Assembly: GCA_004352715.1 (NCBI GenBank)
Contig: SCFE01000040.1
Span: 2,091,317-2,155,316, forward strand
Origin: Hofstenia miamia
Lineage: Eukaryota; Xenacoelomorpha; Acoela
Direction of reading: 5' to 3'
DNA: 64,000 nucleotides
Shown here: piece after piece, positions 50,067 to 62,900 of the stretch
Layout of the letters: every line of letters begins with the position of its first letter
Numbering within the stretch: position 1 is the first letter of the stretch
Notes under the pieces: generated by a model
The model's input: the letters and a program-made list of their open reading frames with translations, nothing else
The model's database searches: none
What the model was told of the DNA's origin: nothing
Translations under genes and position numbers: made by a program

Positions 50067-50839
50067 ATTTAGACCATACCTTGAGCTATTATGAATTTCA
50101 TAAAACTAATAAAAGCCATGAATTCACTGGAATGGAAATGTCAAAGGACTAATTCGATTGCCTGTCAGTAGCATTTTGTAGCTGGAAGAGAAACAAGTGT
50201 ATTGATTGGCTAATTCATCGATTTCTGCATGTATCAATGAATGGCTGGGATTTATAGGCATTTATAATCTGCATGTCATTTGCAGCAAATTATGGTTAAA
50301 TGATACTAGACACAATGCAAGTGAAGAAGGTGAAAGCAGCAGTGTGGAAGATGAGGAACAGAACAATGATAATGAAAGTGAAGGTAACCCAGATAATCCA
50401 ATTTCTTCCAGGGACGATGCAAATAACGTTGATTCAGATACGAATGAAGACAGCAGTTTTGAATCAGAAAACTAACGTTCTCTAGATTAAAATGCTAGAA
50501 CGATCGTGTGTTGAATGCTGAATATTCTTCATAACATGGAGGCATTATCTGGCAAGGTAGAATGTAAAGAATTCTGATAGCATTTTCTTTATTCATAACT
50601 GATAATATAATGGATATACCATGCTGGCCACTGGATTAGCATAATTCCTGAATATTCTATTTTTAGCACTTACGCATCGTTTTGAACGATACACTGACAT
50701 TCAGTGCTTGCGTGATTACTTGTTTCTGATTGGTTACGCGCACTGGCAAATGGAGACGAAAAAATGAGTGATATTATAAACGTGCATACGAGTGACTGCT
50801 CATAAATTGATTGCTGCCTACTTTGATTGTGTCGTGAAA

Positions 50840-51851
50840 ATGGGTAAGAAAAAGGATATTCCAGTGCACATCGTTGCTCAAATGAAAGTGTTGCGTGAAG
50901 ATGGATATACTTAAACTGCTATTGCTCAAAGGCTGCAAGTATCTCAGTCTGCAGTTCAGCGATGTTTGAACAGACTACAAGATACAGGCCATTTATCTGC
51001 TAGAAAGCGTCCCTGTCGTAAACGAGTAACATCCAAAAGAACTGATCAAATGATCAAACGCTTAATTACAATTGACCCAACGGCGTCATCTTCATTTATA
51101 AAATCGCAAATTTCGTCTACTGCTAGTACCCGCACCATACGACGACTTCAGATTGATTTCCATCTAAAATCTTATAAACCAGCTTGTACACCGAAATAAT
51201 AATAATAATAATAATACAGACAGACTTCGATTTTGTAGGAAATTCAAACTGTGGACACGTCAAGATTGGCACCGAGTAATGTTCTCCGACGAATCTTTGA
51301 TAAAACAGTTTTATTCATTCTCTTCTAACGTTCGTCGCCCAGTAGGTGAGCGATACAATTCTCGTTATACATTACCACGAGTTAAACAGTCTCCAAGTGT
51401 GATGATATGGGGAACAATATCAGCTACGGGACGTGGAGCCTTATGGTTTCTACCTGAGAATACTACCCTTAATGCGGCTGTGTACCAGCAGATTCTTGAA
51501 GAAAAGCTGCTGATGTGGTTAAATTTGCACGGTTGCCAACTATTTCAGCACGACGGAGCTCCCTGCCACACTGCCCGATCAGTAAAACATTGGTTATCAC
51601 ATGCCGACGTCGAAATTTTGGAACCATGGCCTGGCAGTTCTCCGGATTTGAACCCCATTGAGAACTGCTGGGCTGTGGTAAAGAAGCAAGTTGCAGTGCT
51701 CAAGCCAACTTCAAGAAATGATCTTATACAAAAAATAAAGACCGTTTGGACACAACAGATTACACCAGATTATTGTTGTAAATTATTTGAATCAATGCCC
51801 GACAGAATCAAAGCTGTTCTGCGAGCCAAAGGAGGCCCTACAAAATATTAA
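50840..51851 (+). pseudogene. Tc1/mariner-superfamily transposase (DD35E spacing), two disabling lesions
   Basis: Starts ATG at 50840 (MGKKKDIPVHIVAQMKVLRE). The N-terminal DNA-binding part has a helix-turn-helix (IAQRLQVSQSAVQRCLNRL) and a basic RKRPCRKR segment. The catalytic domain from about 51220 has FSDES (first Asp), MIWGTIS, QHDGAPCH (second Asp) and PDLNPIEN (Glu), with 35 residues between the last two, so DD35E rather than DD34E. It ends AKGGPTKY-stop, the usual Tc1 C-terminus. Two lesions: an in-frame TAA at 50912-50914 (codon 25), and a (TAA)n expansion at about 51195-51216 that adds a stop and shifts the frame by one base relative to the catalytic half. The 190-residue catalytic ORF 51279-51851 is otherwise open. 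Confidence 0.9.
51195..51216. repeat. (TAA)n microsatellite inside the transposase gene
   Basis: About seven ATA/TAA units in the middle of the coding region, creating stops and a frameshift. Confidence 0.9.
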
Positions 51852-54800
51852 CATTCTTTATGTTTTTTTGGTGATATGTTTTATAAAAATATATTGTATA
51901 TACTGGTAGATGTCTCAGACACTGTCTTTTCGATTTAATGGTAAATTATGGATAGAATATATTTTACAAACAAATTATGCTAATCCAGTGGCCAGCATGG
52001 TAATTGTGAAAGAAACTAATCGCTACGCTCATAGCTATTGCAGTACACAACGTGGAAATGGCAATTTATAAGAAGATATGGATATCATCGAGTTGAAAGC
52101 AATTGTCGGACTATTGATCCACGCGAGAAGACTGACATCCGGTAGCCAAAATGTTGAAGACTTATGGGCTAATGATTCCTTGCCAATCTTGATCTCAGTA
52201 ATGAACGTCAACAGATTTCTGATATTTTGTGCTTTATGCGGTTTGATAACACAAACAAACGAGATGAACGCCGAGTAGAAGACAAATTCGTGGCCATTAG
52301 ACTATTTTCATTTAAAAACTACGCAATTTTTATCCTCCTGGTGCAGATAAGACAGTGGACGAACAGATAGTTATTTTCGTGGTTGGTGTTTACTTAGAAA
52401 GTATATTCAGTCAAAACCGGGAAAATCGAGTAACTCATTCAAAGGGGAAGCATATTTGGGTAAAAAACCACAAGTGAACAGATCCCAGAAATTTCACTTA
52501 GACATTGTCAAGACACTAACTAGCAATTGAAAGAACGCAACGTCACCAGTGCCAATTTTTTACGCTGTAAACAGCGTATCAACAACAATGCATTCTTCTC
52601 AATTTAGAGGTATTATTAATTCATTGATAAGTTGTAAACCCACCTTAAGGCTTGAAATTCCACAAACAGCTATTTAGCCTATTGCAAGAGGTACTGAGAG
52701 AAAGTGGCTTCCACTTGCCGTCAATGCCAACAGCCAACTTGTGTAATAACTGTTTTTCAGAAATTTATTAGATAATCGTTTTATTGACATTTATTTCATT
52801 CTATTGCATTTCTAAGTTACTATGCATTCACTATGCTGTAACACTGTTTCTACATTCTATATAAGTATATAGAAAGTATGTATGAGTTGTTATTTATTTT
52901 TTACTATGGAGTCATTTGGACCCCAGTTTTATATAGCCGTGGTAAAAAACTTTCAATCAAAATTCTATGCGATGCAGAGATGGCAGACAAATGATTTTTT
53001 ATGACCGTATACTACAATTAGCTATGGGAGAGTAATTGGAGTTTGACACTAAAAAATAAAAATTCATAGAAATACATCAAAATTTCGTCTGTTGGATCCA
53101 ATAGACCCCAGGTTAGTATTTGAGACTGCTTAAAAAATATTCAAGTAGGTTTAAAATGATGATATCCTGGTTTATTTGTTGAACTATTTAAAATTTTTTA
53201 CGAGAGTGCGAGATTTTTAAAGAAGTTATCGAACTAAAACGAACCTCATTGAAAGGTTCTGTTTGGCGGGCTGAACATTAAAAATCAAAACAAACCGACT
53301 GAGCTAAAGTTTCGGCTCGTTGGACAAGTCTGATCCGAGCCCCTTGACTAGAAGACCCAAACCCAACCTTGAATGATACCCGGGACTAAATTTTGAAAAA
53401 AACCTCTTCAACGGCTAGCAACGTTTTATTAACATCATAACAGCATTTGATGACATATATGTAAGTTGGTTTAAGCAACCAAAGCAAGGAATTAGCCATT
53501 TTCATCCCTTGAAACGTTTTGTTTCCTCTGATATTAGTAAAATTTCTTCCTGTTTTTTAAAACTACAGAGAAGAAATAAATTCATTATTACATTGAATAC
53601 TTGAAATTTGACAAATTTTTGTATGTGTACTGGACCACTATCCGGACCCGAATCTCTCCTATGTAATACATAGGTATGTCATTACCAAGAGGTGGATATT
53701 AGGCTACGAATAGGTGATAAAAAGCAGTTAATTTGGGTGCTAATAATATAGGAAAGGGCGGATAAAATTAGTATACTGACTTTTTTCAAAAATGTTAAAT
53801 ATTTATGTAGCTTTACATTATTATTGCGATATTAAAATATTAGTTACTTTGTTTTTTATTTAAGGCTTTGTCTGCACTCGACAACAAAAGACACTAAAAA
53901 GACTCCTCTGCAATAAGAAGGTACACACGGGGTTCGTTAATTTTAGGGGAAATATTTGTAAATATGAATTCAGGCTTAGTGCAGCGCTTTACATAAAATA
54001 ATTTATATTGAAGCTTGATTTTATGTTTATATAAATAGATACTTTCGTTTTTAATAATAGCAGTTCTCAAAATCTAGAGGCTTTGTTTAAGAGAGGTTAT
54101 CGATAAGGAGAAAGAACAAAATATTTGTACATAGATAGGTTCAGATGTTTTTGTGCAAATTTATCCACCAATTTTTATATAATACAATATAAAGATATAA
54201 AGATTGTCAATGATTTTTATTGTTTTATATATTAATGAAAATCAATTGTTTTAGTAAAATATACATGTATGTATTATTGAAAATTCATCAAATTACACTA
54301 GACCATCCCAAAGTGGGTTGAAATTGTAAAGAAATAGGGACTGTGGACTGTAACCCGATACTCCCTTAGCTACGTCCCTACAACAATGTCTTGTATTGAA
54401 AAAGTAAGAAGTAACTCAATATTATATAACTTTTTAAAACGAACAAAAGTTCTATCTAATTCCTTACGTAGTCGACAATTTTAAGCATGCATTCGGTAGT
54501 TTATATTAAATCTCAAGAATTGATAGGCCGTAAACATAAATAACCAAAATAAATGAAATATTATCGCAAGCAAAAATAACACCACAAAATTTAAGGCCGC
54601 ATAATAGAATTGCCAAAGTTGAATGAAATCGCATGGAAATTAAGACACCAAATTTTTTAATAGCAAATATTTAAGCTGTTAAAAGCTAGGAATCCAAGAA
54701 CAAAATACTTAATTTAGGCCAATCTAATTCGATGTGACAAGCAAATAAGTTTTGGCTTTCGGTACAACAAGCAATAGCACAGCATAAATTTAAATATTTA

Positions 54801-55912
54801 AATTTTATATAGGACACTGAAATTTTTTATGAACTTAAGCTTAGTAAAAATACCCGAAATTAATATTAAGCATAAAGAAAAGATTAATCTTAGTGATATC
54901 GTTTATTTTAATATAAATAATAATTGAATTCAATGCACTAAATGAAGTTGAAATGTAACTTCTGATATTAAAAAGTTGTGTTCAAATGATTTCAACAACA
55001 TATGTCTTGTACTATTGCATTGTACAAACATATCACTATGAAAATTCCATTATTACCATTCTTGGATTTTTAGATTTTGGTATTTAAAAATTTAAATTCA
55101 TTTCCATTATAATTTTAAATGTTGTTGTTTGTTTATTTCTTAGCTATTTTCATTAGGGATTTAAACTTTGGTATCAGAATTTTTTGGAATTTTGATATTT
55201 AGTATTTAGCTTTTTTGCGTTACCCTACAAATCATGCATTCGTATATTTACAAGGGTGTGTAAAAAGCTTTTGACTACTATTAACAGCAGATGAAAAATA
55301 GAAGAAAATTTGATCTTATGTATTCAATGAAATAATTTCAGACCATACTACAGAAAATTTTACTACAGTAAAATTTAAAATTTTTGTAATTTATCAATTA
55401 GGCTTTTCTTAACCCTACCAAATATCAGTATGAAATGGACATGGGAATGATAAGAAATAATGCCTGATATAGTACTTTCAAATATAAAGCTCTTAATAGT
55501 ATAGGTTAAGCATATTCTTGTATATAATTGCTAATAATATAGTTACCTTGAACAAAGACTATTAAGTAATTGTCAAGACAAATTATCATTTTACTAACAG
55601 GCCAACTATTTAAAGATGTTTCAGTGAACCAAAAACTGAGGTAAATATATATGTTCTACGTGTTCTGAAATATTTATAATGGATGTGCTGTGAAAATTTT
55701 GAATGATTTTAAAATAACAACTCGTAGTTAGCTTCATGAATTGGTAATTAAATAAATTTGAATAATTTAGACAACTGCTTAGCATTTAATTTCTCGGTAT
55801 CCTAACTATTTCTACACGCAAGCAAGTAAGTCAATATACCTCAATAAGAAATATGGTGATTAACTTATAAATCCGATTGATAGTAAAATTTAAGCCCAAG
55901 TATTTCTTCACC

Positions 55913-55936
55913 TATAATAATAATAATAATAATAAC
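55913..55936. repeat. (TAA)n microsatellite
   Basis: About eight TAA units. Confidence 0.9.
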
Positions 55937-57175
55937 AAGTGTCAAAAAGCAATTTATTACATTACACACAATGGTAGAAAAAACTATTAAGCAGTACAAA
56001 TACAAACTAAATAAAAACATATAATGTGCGAGTGTTGCTGTGGTGATATAAAGTCTTGAAACGAGTATAATTTATTTCCATCTATTAGAGTGTGTTGTTT
56101 GTGTAACATTAGTGTTTTAGCAATTTGTTCTTAAATATTTTATAATTTTTTTATCATTACTGCAAATTTCTATAGTATACCAAAGTTTGGTTGTTGATTG
56201 GAAAAAATGTTTGGCGATTTCTCTTTTGTAAGAAGGGCATAGTTTCCGTCTTTCAGATTGATGTGGTCATTTAGGAAAACAAGACAAGTTTTAACCTGAA
56301 TAGAATTTGATAGAAAATTGTCAAATTTCTGAGCAAAATTTCAAATATTTATATCCCTATTGTAGGATTATGTATGTAGTTGACGGCTTTTGGCAGGTAG
56401 ATGTAATAAGAGAAATGAGCAATATTGTACACGCGTCATGTAAGATGGATTTATGATTTGAGTGTTGTACTCTTCTCCAGAACATCGTATGTGATATAAA
56501 TATTGTATGTTAGAAGAAATTTTCCAGGTTATATTTAAAAAGAACCCATCAAATTTTAATTCATTATCAATTTAGACACCAAAGTATTGAACTGATTTTG
56601 TTTGTTTAATGTTTTTTCACAGATTTTAATTCGATATCTTTATTTATAGTAGTTAATTGTTTAGATGAAAAGACAATTGAGTTTTTTTAAATAATAACAA
56701 CAATTTTCATAATACGTTTTATTTCCTGTAATTTTATAACTAAATAGGTAAAATGCGAAGAACTTTACAAAAGCTCTGGAGTTTCACTCCAACATCCTCA
56801 AAGAAAAAAGTTTTCATATAGGTAGTTGATCGGCATTTTGGTGCTATAAATCTGTCTCATTCTAGTTCTGGATTCTTGAAAGATGAATGACTATAATAAT
56901 TTACAATTCTATTGACATAAATGACGTGGCGAACGCTTCGTTAAAGATTTCACAAAGGATGTCTTTCTAAACTTTAGACATAGAGGGATAGAGGGGAGTT
57001 GATTTTCATAGTTTCTTTCTATTCATTTCATTTAGTGCTGGTACCCACACTTCGGGTGCATATAAATAATGAGGTAATACTTTTGTTCTGAACGTACATA
57101 TTGTTTCTTTGTGGTTAATTAAACGCAGTTACAACAAAGTTTTTTTCTCAGCACCGTCCGAGACATGCTTATTCC

Positions 57176-57177
<2 letters not shown>

Positions 57178-57219
<42 letters not shown>

Positions 57220-57269
57220 AAGAGAGAGGAGAGAGAGGTAGAAAAAGGGAAAGAGGGAGAAAGAGAGAT
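57178..57269. repeat. Compound (TA)n and GA-rich microsatellite
   Basis: (TA)n at 57178-57219 followed by an all-but-pure purine tract of GA and GGGA units to 57269. Confidence 0.9.
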
Positions 57270-57515
57270 CCACGTAGACAGTAAGCATTAAAATATTTTT
57301 TCAATTATTATACACTTATTTACAGACTTGTAAATTGCTACTTACGAAATTCTATTGCGATTCTACTATTTAAACAGACACATTTTGTTCCTCCATTGCT
57401 ATAAGAGCATTGATCCTATCTAATAGACAAACATTATATACCAGATTGTAGCACAAATCAGCTCTATTTGAAAAATAGTTGGTTTTATTACATTTATTTA
57501 CAAATCCTAAACCCT

Positions 57516-57912
57516 TACGAGGGTCAATTAGAAAAACCCCGGATTTATCCAATCAAACAATTTCCATTGAATGCAATGTCTTTTAATATTTACAAAAACA
57601 TAAGTGGGTTAAACAGTTAAGCATAATCTCCATGCAAACTTTGAACTTTAATTAAATGTTCCAACAGCTTATTCCTTTGATATTTCCATTTTTGCTAGTA
57701 GTTTTTCTTTATGCTTGATGGATTTCGTTGTCATCTTCATTAATGAATGATCTGCGTAGGTTCTTCCTTTGATTCTCCAGTTGAGAAAACACAAAGCGAT
57801 GACAAATATTAAAATCGGGAAAATATGGGGGTTGCCAGAACTTTTGAACATACCTTGCTTCCAAGCAATTTGTAAATTTAGAGTAATGGGAACGTGTGCA
57901 TTATCGTGAATC
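57516..57912 (-). pseudogene. mariner-type transposase fragment, 3' half only
   Basis: On the minus strand, IHDNAH (second catalytic Asp, about 57893-57912) and, in another frame, WQPPYFPDFNICHRFVFSQL (about 57765-57824) match the mariner PPYSPDL..D.FLF region, followed by ENQRKNLRRSFINEDDNEI. The element end is at 57516: TA then CGAGGGTCAATTAGAAAAAC, the same TACGAGGG start as the mariner at 3633. The 5' half is missing and the sequence ends at the (TAA)n tract at 57913. Frameshifted and inactive. Confidence 0.65.
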
Positions 57913-58056
<144 letters not shown>

Positions 58057-58057
58057 N

Positions 58058-58180
58058 AATTCATTATCTATCTCCACTCCTAAATAACTGACTGATTCAC
58101 TTTGCTTTATTGACTCATTATTTATCTTTAGTTCTATATCATTAATTAGATTTCTTTGTGCCTTCGGTGAAAAAATTATA
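58058..58180 (-). pseudogene. LINE reverse transcriptase fragment between two (TAA)n arrays
   Basis: Minus-strand reading FIIFSPKAQRNLINDIEL, then KINNESIKQSESVSYLGVEI and DNE, without stops. This is the K.xF..F...I.L.I....I......YLGV.ID segment that follows the RT palm in non-LTR retrotransposons of the Jockey/CR1/L2 kind. Only about 43 codons are present; (TAA)n tracts abut both sides. It may be a displaced piece of the LINE at 59941-63570, which lacks its 3' half. Confidence 0.7.
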
Positions 58181-58285
<105 letters not shown>

Positions 58286-58529
58286 TTATAAATCATAGAA
58301 TGTTAATGAGTTCAAATGGGCATCATGTCAAAGTGGTAGAGTATTGATTTGAAGTCTCTTATGTTTCCAATGTAAGCCTGTAATCACAATAAATAATAAC
58401 TTAATTTCCATGTATTTGCAAAAACAATAGAGGATTTAGATATGGCAAAGAAGACGGCCATTCTCTTTGTTCAACTTGTAATACACAGCTGTTACAAACC
58501 TGAATGATTTCGGTGAAGGATTCTTTGAC

Positions 58530-59529
58530 NNNNNNNNNNNNNNNNNNNNNNNNNNNNNNNNNNNNNNNNNNNNNNNNNNNNNNNNNNNNNNNNNNNNNNN
58601 NNNNNNNNNNNNNNNNNNNNNNNNNNNNNNNNNNNNNNNNNNNNNNNNNNNNNNNNNNNNNNNNNNNNNNNNNNNNNNNNNNNNNNNNNNNNNNNNNNNN
58701 NNNNNNNNNNNNNNNNNNNNNNNNNNNNNNNNNNNNNNNNNNNNNNNNNNNNNNNNNNNNNNNNNNNNNNNNNNNNNNNNNNNNNNNNNNNNNNNNNNNN
58801 NNNNNNNNNNNNNNNNNNNNNNNNNNNNNNNNNNNNNNNNNNNNNNNNNNNNNNNNNNNNNNNNNNNNNNNNNNNNNNNNNNNNNNNNNNNNNNNNNNNN
58901 NNNNNNNNNNNNNNNNNNNNNNNNNNNNNNNNNNNNNNNNNNNNNNNNNNNNNNNNNNNNNNNNNNNNNNNNNNNNNNNNNNNNNNNNNNNNNNNNNNNN
59001 NNNNNNNNNNNNNNNNNNNNNNNNNNNNNNNNNNNNNNNNNNNNNNNNNNNNNNNNNNNNNNNNNNNNNNNNNNNNNNNNNNNNNNNNNNNNNNNNNNNN
59101 NNNNNNNNNNNNNNNNNNNNNNNNNNNNNNNNNNNNNNNNNNNNNNNNNNNNNNNNNNNNNNNNNNNNNNNNNNNNNNNNNNNNNNNNNNNNNNNNNNNN
59201 NNNNNNNNNNNNNNNNNNNNNNNNNNNNNNNNNNNNNNNNNNNNNNNNNNNNNNNNNNNNNNNNNNNNNNNNNNNNNNNNNNNNNNNNNNNNNNNNNNNN
59301 NNNNNNNNNNNNNNNNNNNNNNNNNNNNNNNNNNNNNNNNNNNNNNNNNNNNNNNNNNNNNNNNNNNNNNNNNNNNNNNNNNNNNNNNNNNNNNNNNNNN
59401 NNNNNNNNNNNNNNNNNNNNNNNNNNNNNNNNNNNNNNNNNNNNNNNNNNNNNNNNNNNNNNNNNNNNNNNNNNNNNNNNNNNNNNNNNNNNNNNNNNNN
59501 NNNNNNNNNNNNNNNNNNNNNNNNNNNNN
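58530..59529. other. Assembly gap of exactly 1,000 N
   Basis: A run of N of a round length, so the size is probably a placeholder. The right edge is (TA)n (59530-59558). Confidence 0.99.
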
Positions 59530-59631
59530 ATATATATATATATATATAATATATATAGTATATGCAAGCTAAGTTATATGATGCAAGATACTCGAGGAAC
59601 TGATGTTCCCTCAATCACAATACTTTCACAC

Positions 59632-59895
59632 TTACGAGAAGGTACACGATTTCGCATTATTGATATCTAGAGTTTTTTGGTGATATAGCCTACGTATTTT
59701 GTCAATAAGTTCTAAATAGTAGTTGTAATCACAAGTAGATTTATCTTTTGATATTGAGCAAAGCAATCTAGAATCGTTCAAGTATTTTTTTAAGTTTGCT
59801 TTTTCCTCAAGTATGCCTAGATTATCGCTTAAAATGTCATCTGTAGACAGTGTAAAAGCGGACCACTCATAGGGCCTACTTTCAATAGGATGAAA
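59632..59895 (-). other. Unrecognised open frame downstream of the LINE fragment
   Basis: 88 codons open on the minus strand without an ATG near the start, containing STDDILSDNLGILEEKANLK and DYNYYLELIDKIRRLYHQK. The composition is charged and balanced rather than the Ile/Phe/Asn-rich look of random AT-rich frames, so it may be a piece of an unknown element or exon. Frames of this length also arise by chance in this window. No family recognised. Confidence 0.2.
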
Positions 59896-59940
59896 TCAAG
59901 ATTTATTTCTGCAAACTATCTAGTTGTACATGTATTGTTG

Positions 59941-62900
59941 TTAAACCTGTCGAGTAGTACTAAGAAGAGTTTTCTGTAAAACAGTGTTAAATGCCGACGA
60001 GTAATCTAAGAATAGAGCTAAGGCACAGTCTATGCTCCGCGAGTCTATTGCTTCAGCTATATAATCAATTGTATGAAGCTCCATAGCAGTTGCTGACCTC
60101 CCACATTTATGTGCAAATTGCATGTGATCTGTAATGTAACGTGACAGACCCAAATAATGTAATAAAAGACTATCTAAACAACGAGTTCCTATTACTGTAA
60201 TTGCAATAGGGCGAGGCTCTATAGAATTTTCCAGATCATACCTATGCAGTGGCAGATCTATAAAAGGGGCAGAGGGGCTACGACCACCTCTAATGAGATT
60301 CTTAGCAAGTGGTTTCTCTTTTTGCAAGCACAATATATAGCAGCGCTCTATGACCTGGTCATTCCTTTAGATAGTTTTATCAATATTTGCAGACTAAACC
60401 CACCAATGTACACATAGATAATCCTATGAAGGAATCATATGTCATTCATTTCCATATTAGAGACCTGTGGGACAAGCCATGTTACTGGGCCATTTTCTGG
60501 TATTGCATAATTGGGAAAGCGAAATATAAAAAGAGGCGACAATATCAGTACTCAGACTGATCAAGTTGATTAAATTTTTTGCTGGACCGTGTCGCCAGGG
60601 GATATTGAGCATGGGAAGGTCCAAAAATGGATGGTTTCGCAGTGTCTAACACATATAGGATATGCATTTGCATTAATTTCCATTTTTTACTTTTTCTAGT
60701 GGTTCTTGTTTCTGCATGCCTTCTATATTTAATATTCAATATCAACTTTTAATTTAAATATTTGTGTTTAAAAATATATATACTCTAAGAATTGCAATAA
60801 GTGTGTATTTTGAACAAAACTAATAGTGCCATTAATAATTGTTCCAAAGCAATTTTTCCTGTTTTCAAAATGGTTTTTTGAAACAATTTATCTACATATA
60901 ATATTTGGTATTTTAACATGAAAACACGTATTTTTAATAATCATTATTATTTCATAACTTGAATTAAAGGGAGTGAAGTTGAGTGAAGTGAATGAATTCC
61001 ATTTGAAGAAATGTATTTAAGTGTTGTTATTTAAATTTCTTTTTACTTAATATATTTAAAAAAAACTAAGTATCCATGATTTGAATCAATTCAAATAAAT
61101 TAGGAAACAAAAACCTCATTCTTCATTCATACTAATTTTATAATGATCCACAAAAGTACATAGACACAAACAACTGTTGTTGAAGGAACTGTACATGCTT
61201 TGGCCTTCATTTTAATATGGCTTCTACATACAATAAAACAAAGCGAAAATTACAATCAGAGTGTAATTTAAGGAAAGCACAAAGGTTCAAAAATCTAATT
61301 ATATTGAGAAATAATTGCACTCATTGCAATAACTTTTTTTGAAATTTTCCTCAAAAATATTAGGGCCCTTAATTTATTTACACCTTTGGCTAGCGCCCCT
61401 AAAATACGTCTTGCCCCCTCTGATGGAAAGACATATCTCCGCTACTTTACCTATGTACCTTAGGAACTGAATTGACTGAGACTTGCTTCCATGTTTCGGG
61501 ATAAGAACAAGTTGCTCATACATCACTGAAAAAGTTGTAAATACGGTTCCACTAATTCATTAGCAAAGGTACTATCCATCCATGCTGGTATTTTTTCAAT
61601 ATCAGGAAATGTTTTGTCGTGAACCTTGCAGAAATCCTCCTTAACCTGATTTCTGGATATTCAGGAACAAAATATTGTATATCTTTAATATCAAAATCTA
61701 AGGTTGAGTCCGTGTTTTTCATTGTTGTAACGCATAAAGAAGGCATTGAAGTGGTTGCATGGTTTTTGTTCAAAACAATTGACTCAGTTGACTATTATTT
61801 CATCCTGTAATTCACTTTATTATAGAGCTCAGTCTTTGCCATATTCTGTATCTTATCACAACGTAGTTTATAGGCAGCTGCGTTAATATGCTTCTGAATG
61901 TAATTTCTCAATGTAGAATTACTGGCTTTAGTTGAGTGTCTTTTAAGTTTCACCAAATCTCGTAGTTCTTTAGAATCGTCGACCTACCCTGTGATTCTTC
62001 AATACGTATGCTTGTACAGATTCTGCTGATTTCAATGACAAATCCAACATAATTATCTATGAGATGAGCTGCCCTTCATTAATCTAAGTCAGACATAAGA
62101 GTCTCTCTATCACTTGTCTCCAGTTGATATTTTATTCCATCTTGCTTGTATAAATCTGTTTCTGAATTAGTTTTAGGGGTCCGGTTTCAGAAGAAGTGTT
62201 ATTGTAACGAACATATTAAAACTATTTTGTGGGTTGCCTCCGGGTGCACCTAGAACGCACACAAGAAAATTTAGGCCTACTAACTTAGACTACGTCATGT
62301 TGGTTATTCATTTACACAATTCTTGAAGCAAAGTTCTTAAATTTTCTTGCTGCTTGCATCGCAAGATAGAACCAAGAAAATTCTTGGATAACTAGACGTA
62401 ATATAGTACATGAATTGAAGAATCTTCTTTTGAATAACAAAATCATTCCGTTTGGGTCAAATATAAACATTTACAATCAATACAGAGCTGAATTAGGATA
62501 GTCAAAATTTTGGTTGGGCTATTAAAGCGACATAATGATTTTTGGTTCTAGCATGCACCAGGATTAAGAAATATATCTCAGCAAGCTTCCTCCGCCGTGC
62601 TCTTCGAATCTTGACAAGTCTCTATTAAGTGGCTTAAAGTGATAAGAGACAATTTGTAGTAACCCATCCGGACAATCAGGCTCGAGCTTAGATTCCTGGA
62701 GACTATTTACATAATAATTATGTGATGAGACAAACACACTAAGTTCGAGTATTTTATGTTCAATGACATTGGCATTGTGACTATATAATGAAGGAAATGA
62801 ATGTGATACAGAGGGAACTAAATTCGTTACCATTTTGATATAGTTTTAAGATTTTAATCTTGAATGCACTTCTGTCGACGGCACCAATAATTAACTCATA

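Larger units (their letters stand above)
50619..52000 (+). mobile_element. Tc1-like transposon with perfect 28-bp inverted repeats
   Basis: The terminal inverted repeats are identical over 28 bp (50619-50646 and 51973-52000), starting CCATGCTGGCCACTGG. Flanking TA dinucleotides at 50617-50618 and 52001-52002. Length 1,382 bp. Perfect ends and a nearly complete transposase make this the youngest-looking transposon in the window. It carries one transposase gene (50840-51851) and has landed in a piggyBac-like transposase gene. Confidence 0.95.
50200..52680 (+). pseudogene. piggyBac-like transposase, degenerate, interrupted by a Tc1-like element
   Basis: The acidic N-terminal part (50317-50475) reads EEGESSSVEDEEQNND and similar, as in piggyBac transposases. 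Sequence up to 50618 ends ITDNIMDI; across the Tc1-like insertion it resumes at 52003 with IVKETNRYA, then ELKAIVGLLI (about 52087), VEDLWANDSLPI (about 52154), VMNVNRF, RFDNTNKRDERRVEDKFVAIR (shifted frame, about 52240-52302), VDEQIV carrying the first catalytic Asp (about 52353), AYLGK (about 52450) and KERNVTSANF (about 52527), equivalent to the conserved GRNxTxDNFFT where the second Asp is Ala. Frameshifts and stops are present. TTAA ends were not located; GACCCCAG words at 52919-52926 and 53105-53112 may belong to its 3' end. Confidence 0.8.
52690..57515. other. Intergenic AT-rich sequence
   Basis: No gene recognised. It contains a G+C-richer repeat-like patch (53255-53390, with GGCGGGCTGAAC and GATACCCGGGACTA) reminiscent of 31489-31805, a (TAA)n tract at 55913-55936, and a (TA)n plus purine-rich GA tract at 57178-57269. 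Confidence 0.5.

Noticed and set aside
58401-59670. Three open frames of about 390 codons on both strands.
   Set aside because: They consist almost entirely of the 1,000-N gap.
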